Source: Pontibacter beigongshangensis (GTDB lineage: Bacteria; Bacteroidota; Bacteroidia; Cytophagales; Hymenobacteraceae). From it: a stretch of DNA of 64,000 bases. This document shows positions 62,279 to 64,000 of this stretch, piece by piece. The translations under genes were made by a program, and so were the position numbers. Where the stretch lies: NCBI RefSeq assembly GCF_014332515.1, contig NZ_VFSD01000001.1, forward strand, positions 62,001 to 126,000, read 5' to 3'. The notes below the pieces were generated by a model that searched no databases, was not told the origin of the DNA, and worked only from the letters and a program-made list of their open reading frames with translations. Numbering within the stretch: position 1 is the first letter of the stretch; every line of letters begins with the position of its first letter.

Positions 62279-63574
62279 ATGACATATCAGGAGTGCCTTG
62301 AGTATCTCTACCAGCAATTGCCGATGTACCAACGCATCGGCAATGCTGCTTTTAGGAAGAGCCTCGACAATATTATTGCCCTCTGCGATGCCCTGGGGCA
62401 GCCTCAGCACAGGTTTAAGACCATTCATGTAGCCGGTACCAATGGCAAAGGCAGTAGCTCCCATATGCTGGCGGCCGTGCTGCAAAGTGCAGGCTATACC
62501 ACCGGCCTCTACACCTCCCCACACCTGAAATCCTTTACCGAACGTGTCCGGGTAAACGGAGCGGAGCTGGAGCCGGAGTACCTTGTTAATTTTGTGGAGG
62601 TGCATAAGCAGCTGTTTGAGCAGATCCAGCCTTCCTTTTTTGAGATGACGGTGGCACTGGCTTTCCAGTATTTCGCAGACAACCAGGTAGACATTGCGGT
62701 GATAGAGGTGGGGCTGGGCGGCAGGCTCGATTCCACAAATATCATTCAGCCGGAAGTGTCGCTGATCACCAATATTGGCTATGACCACCAGGCACTGCTG
62801 GGCGACACGCTGGACGCCATAGCAGGAGAGAAGGCAGGCATCATCAAACCGAACACACCGGCCGTTATCAGCACCCGCCAGCCTGACATAGCCCATGTTT
62901 TTTCTAACAAAGCTACGCAGGAAGCGGCACCGCTCACTTTTGCATCCGATCGTTTCAACCTTTCACCTGGTGCAGGCGGCTTGGAAAAACAAACCTTTGA
63001 TGTCATTGACAATTTAGGTTCGCTTCAGCTGCCTCATTTGGAACTTGACCTGACCGGGCATTATCAGCAATTTAACCTGCCGGGCGTGCTGCAGACAATT
63101 GCCATATTGCAGGAGCGGGGCTATGAAGTTCCGGAGCAGGCAATAAGGCAGGGACTGGCCAATACGAAGCAGTTGACAGGTTTAAAAGGCCGTTGGCAAG
63201 TGTTAAGTAGAAGCCCTTTAACTATTTGTGATACAGGTCACAATGAGGATGGCATTAAACAAATAGTGCAGCAGTTGCAGGCTTTAAAGGCCAACCAGGT
63301 ACACATGGTTTTTGGTGCTGTAAACGATAAAGATATTGGTTCTGTGCTGCAGCTGCTACCGAAGGAATATGCTTACTACTTTTGCCAGGCAAAGATTCCC
63401 CGTGCATTGCCTGTGGCAACTTTGCAGGAGCAGGCGAAAGCAGTTGGTTTGAAGGGGGAGGCGTACGGTACGGTGACAGAAGCGATAGAGGCGGCCAAGG
63501 CAAATGCGGCTCAGGATGAGGTTATTTTCATCGGAGGTAGTACATTTGTTGTCGCAGAGATAGAAGAACTTTAG
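62279..63574 (+). CDS. folC: Bifunctional folylpolyglutamate synthase/dihydrofolate synthase
   Basis: 431-residue Mur-ligase-like enzyme that adds glutamate to folate and dihydropteroate. The ATP P-loop is VAGTNGKGSSSH (GTNGKGS at 53-59), followed by TGLYTSPHLKSFTERVRVNG, which binds folate. VGLGGRLDSTN and GYDHQALLGDTLDAIAGEKA are typical family segments. Length is normal. It starts seven bases after the TonB-like gene and ends two bases before trmB, so it is probably in the same operon by proximity rather than by function. Confidence 0.95.
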   Translation: MTYQECLEYLYQQLPMYQRIGNAAFRKSLDNIIALCDALGQPQHRFKTIHVAGTNGKGSSSHMLAAVLQSAGYTTGLYTSPHLKSFTERVRVNGAELEPEYLVNFVEVHKQLFEQIQPSFFEMTVALAFQYFADNQVDIAVIEVGLGGRLDSTNIIQPEVSLITNIGYDHQALLGDTLDAIAGEKAGIIKPNTPAVISTRQPDIAHVFSNKATQEAAPLTFASDRFNLSPGAGGLEKQTFDVIDNLGSLQLPHLELDLTGHYQQFNLPGVLQTIAILQERGYEVPEQAIRQGLANTKQLTGLKGRWQVLSRSPLTICDTGHNEDGIKQIVQQLQALKANQVHMVFGAVNDKDIGSVLQLLPKEYAYYFCQAKIPRALPVATLQEQAKAVGLKGEAYGTVTEAIEAAKANAAQDEVIFIGGSTFVVAEIEEL

Positions 63575-63576
63575 AA

Positions 63577-64000
63577 ATGTCGAGATCGAAACTTAAGAAA
63601 TTCAGCGAAATTGCTGAGCGCGAAAACGTGCTGGAAGAAGGAAATGAACTGTACGGGCATTTGGCAGGCAAATGGGACGAGCTGCATTTCGAAAACACAA
63701 ACCCGATCGTGCTGGAGATTGGCTGTGGCCGCGGGGAATACACCTTAGGCATGGCCCGGCTATTCCCGGACAAAAACTTCATCGGTGTTGACATTAAAGG
63801 TGCCCGGCTCTGGAAGGGCAGCACCATCGCCATAGAAGAAGGCCTGGACAATGTATCGTTTTTGCGTACTTACGTGGAGCAGATCACCGACCAGTTTGCA
63901 GCCGGAGAAGTTTCTGAAATATGGATCACTTTCCCGGACCCACGCCCTAAAGACCGGGATATAAAGCGGCGCCTCACTTCGCCCCGATTTTTGGCATTGT
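63577..64000 (+). CDS. trmB: tRNA (guanine-N7)-methyltransferase, 3' partial
   Basis: The first 141 codons are visible and the gene runs off the right edge. The SAM-binding motif is VLEIGCGRGEYTLGMA, FIGVDIKGARLWKG contacts the adenosine part, and FPDPRPKDRD is the family's FPDPWxK-type motif near the catalytic site. The enzyme methylates G46 in the variable loop of tRNAs. ATG at 63577 is three bases after the folC stop. Confidence 0.93.
   Translation, partial: MSRSKLKKFSEIAERENVLEEGNELYGHLAGKWDELHFENTNPIVLEIGCGRGEYTLGMARLFPDKNFIGVDIKGARLWKGSTIAIEEGLDNVSFLRTYVEQITDQFAAGEVSEIWITFPDPRPKDRDIKRRLTSPRFLAL

Overview
The window looks like chromosome of a Bacteroidota bacterium, probably order Cytophagales and close to Pontibacter/Rufibacter (Hymenobacteraceae); the genus is an inference from overall protein character. 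Supporting signs are a short primary sigma factor, several promoters of the Bacteroidota type (TTG about 19-21 bases upstream of TAnnTTTG), few recognisable Shine-Dalgarno sequences, a histone H1-like protein, bacillithiol synthesis (BshB1), and a protein joining a CCDC81-type HU domain to a SPOR domain.

Bases 1 to about 31,100 are a surface-polysaccharide locus, all on the + strand. It opens with a Wzm/Wzt ABC exporter (the Wzm gene is cut by the left edge). A nitroreductase-like protein and a pyruvyl transferase follow, then a long run of glycosyltransferases: seven GT2, seven GT4-like and three unusual ones (DPD-motif, DUF5672-like, DUF6625-like). A dehydrogenase/acetyltransferase/aminotransferase cassette resembling WlbA/B/C lies in the middle, and a UDP-sugar 6-dehydrogenase near the end could feed it. 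A Wzy-like membrane protein and an MsbA/PglK-like ABC transporter suggest a second export route. Genes up to about 25,050 are clearly AT-rich; those from about 25,400 onward are more GC-rich, so the left block may be a separately acquired or exchanged module. Several genes overlap by 1-8 bases and some start with TTG or GTG.

Bases 31,107-34,005 are a gene-poor boundary. It holds dispersed repeats, a REP-like inverted pair, a complete insertion sequence (32,411-33,550, 13-bp ends, 7-bp target duplication), a 54-base tandem duplication, and a tRNA-Met gene on the - strand.

Bases 34,200-64,000 are housekeeping and envelope genes: a START-like protein, an LptF/LptG permease, rpsO, pnp, rpoD, trxB, an M23/LysM peptidase, bshB1, a biotin carboxylase, a serine palmitoyltransferase-like enzyme, a histone H1-like protein, tyrS, a P-type cation ATPase, holA, and a compact block of TPR protein, beta-barrel, HU-SPOR protein, ExbB, ExbD, TonB, folC and trmB (cut by the right edge). 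The spacers between these genes carry an unrecognised repeat family: a GC-rich CTCCGGAGGGCC half, a T run, and ATTAGAATAAT. I count eleven copies. Two longer inverted-pair elements share about 26-bp ends. These repeats, the HU-SPOR/TonB block and the unusual glycosyltransferases are the most interesting content. I found no CRISPR array, rRNA operon, prophage or recognisable defence system.
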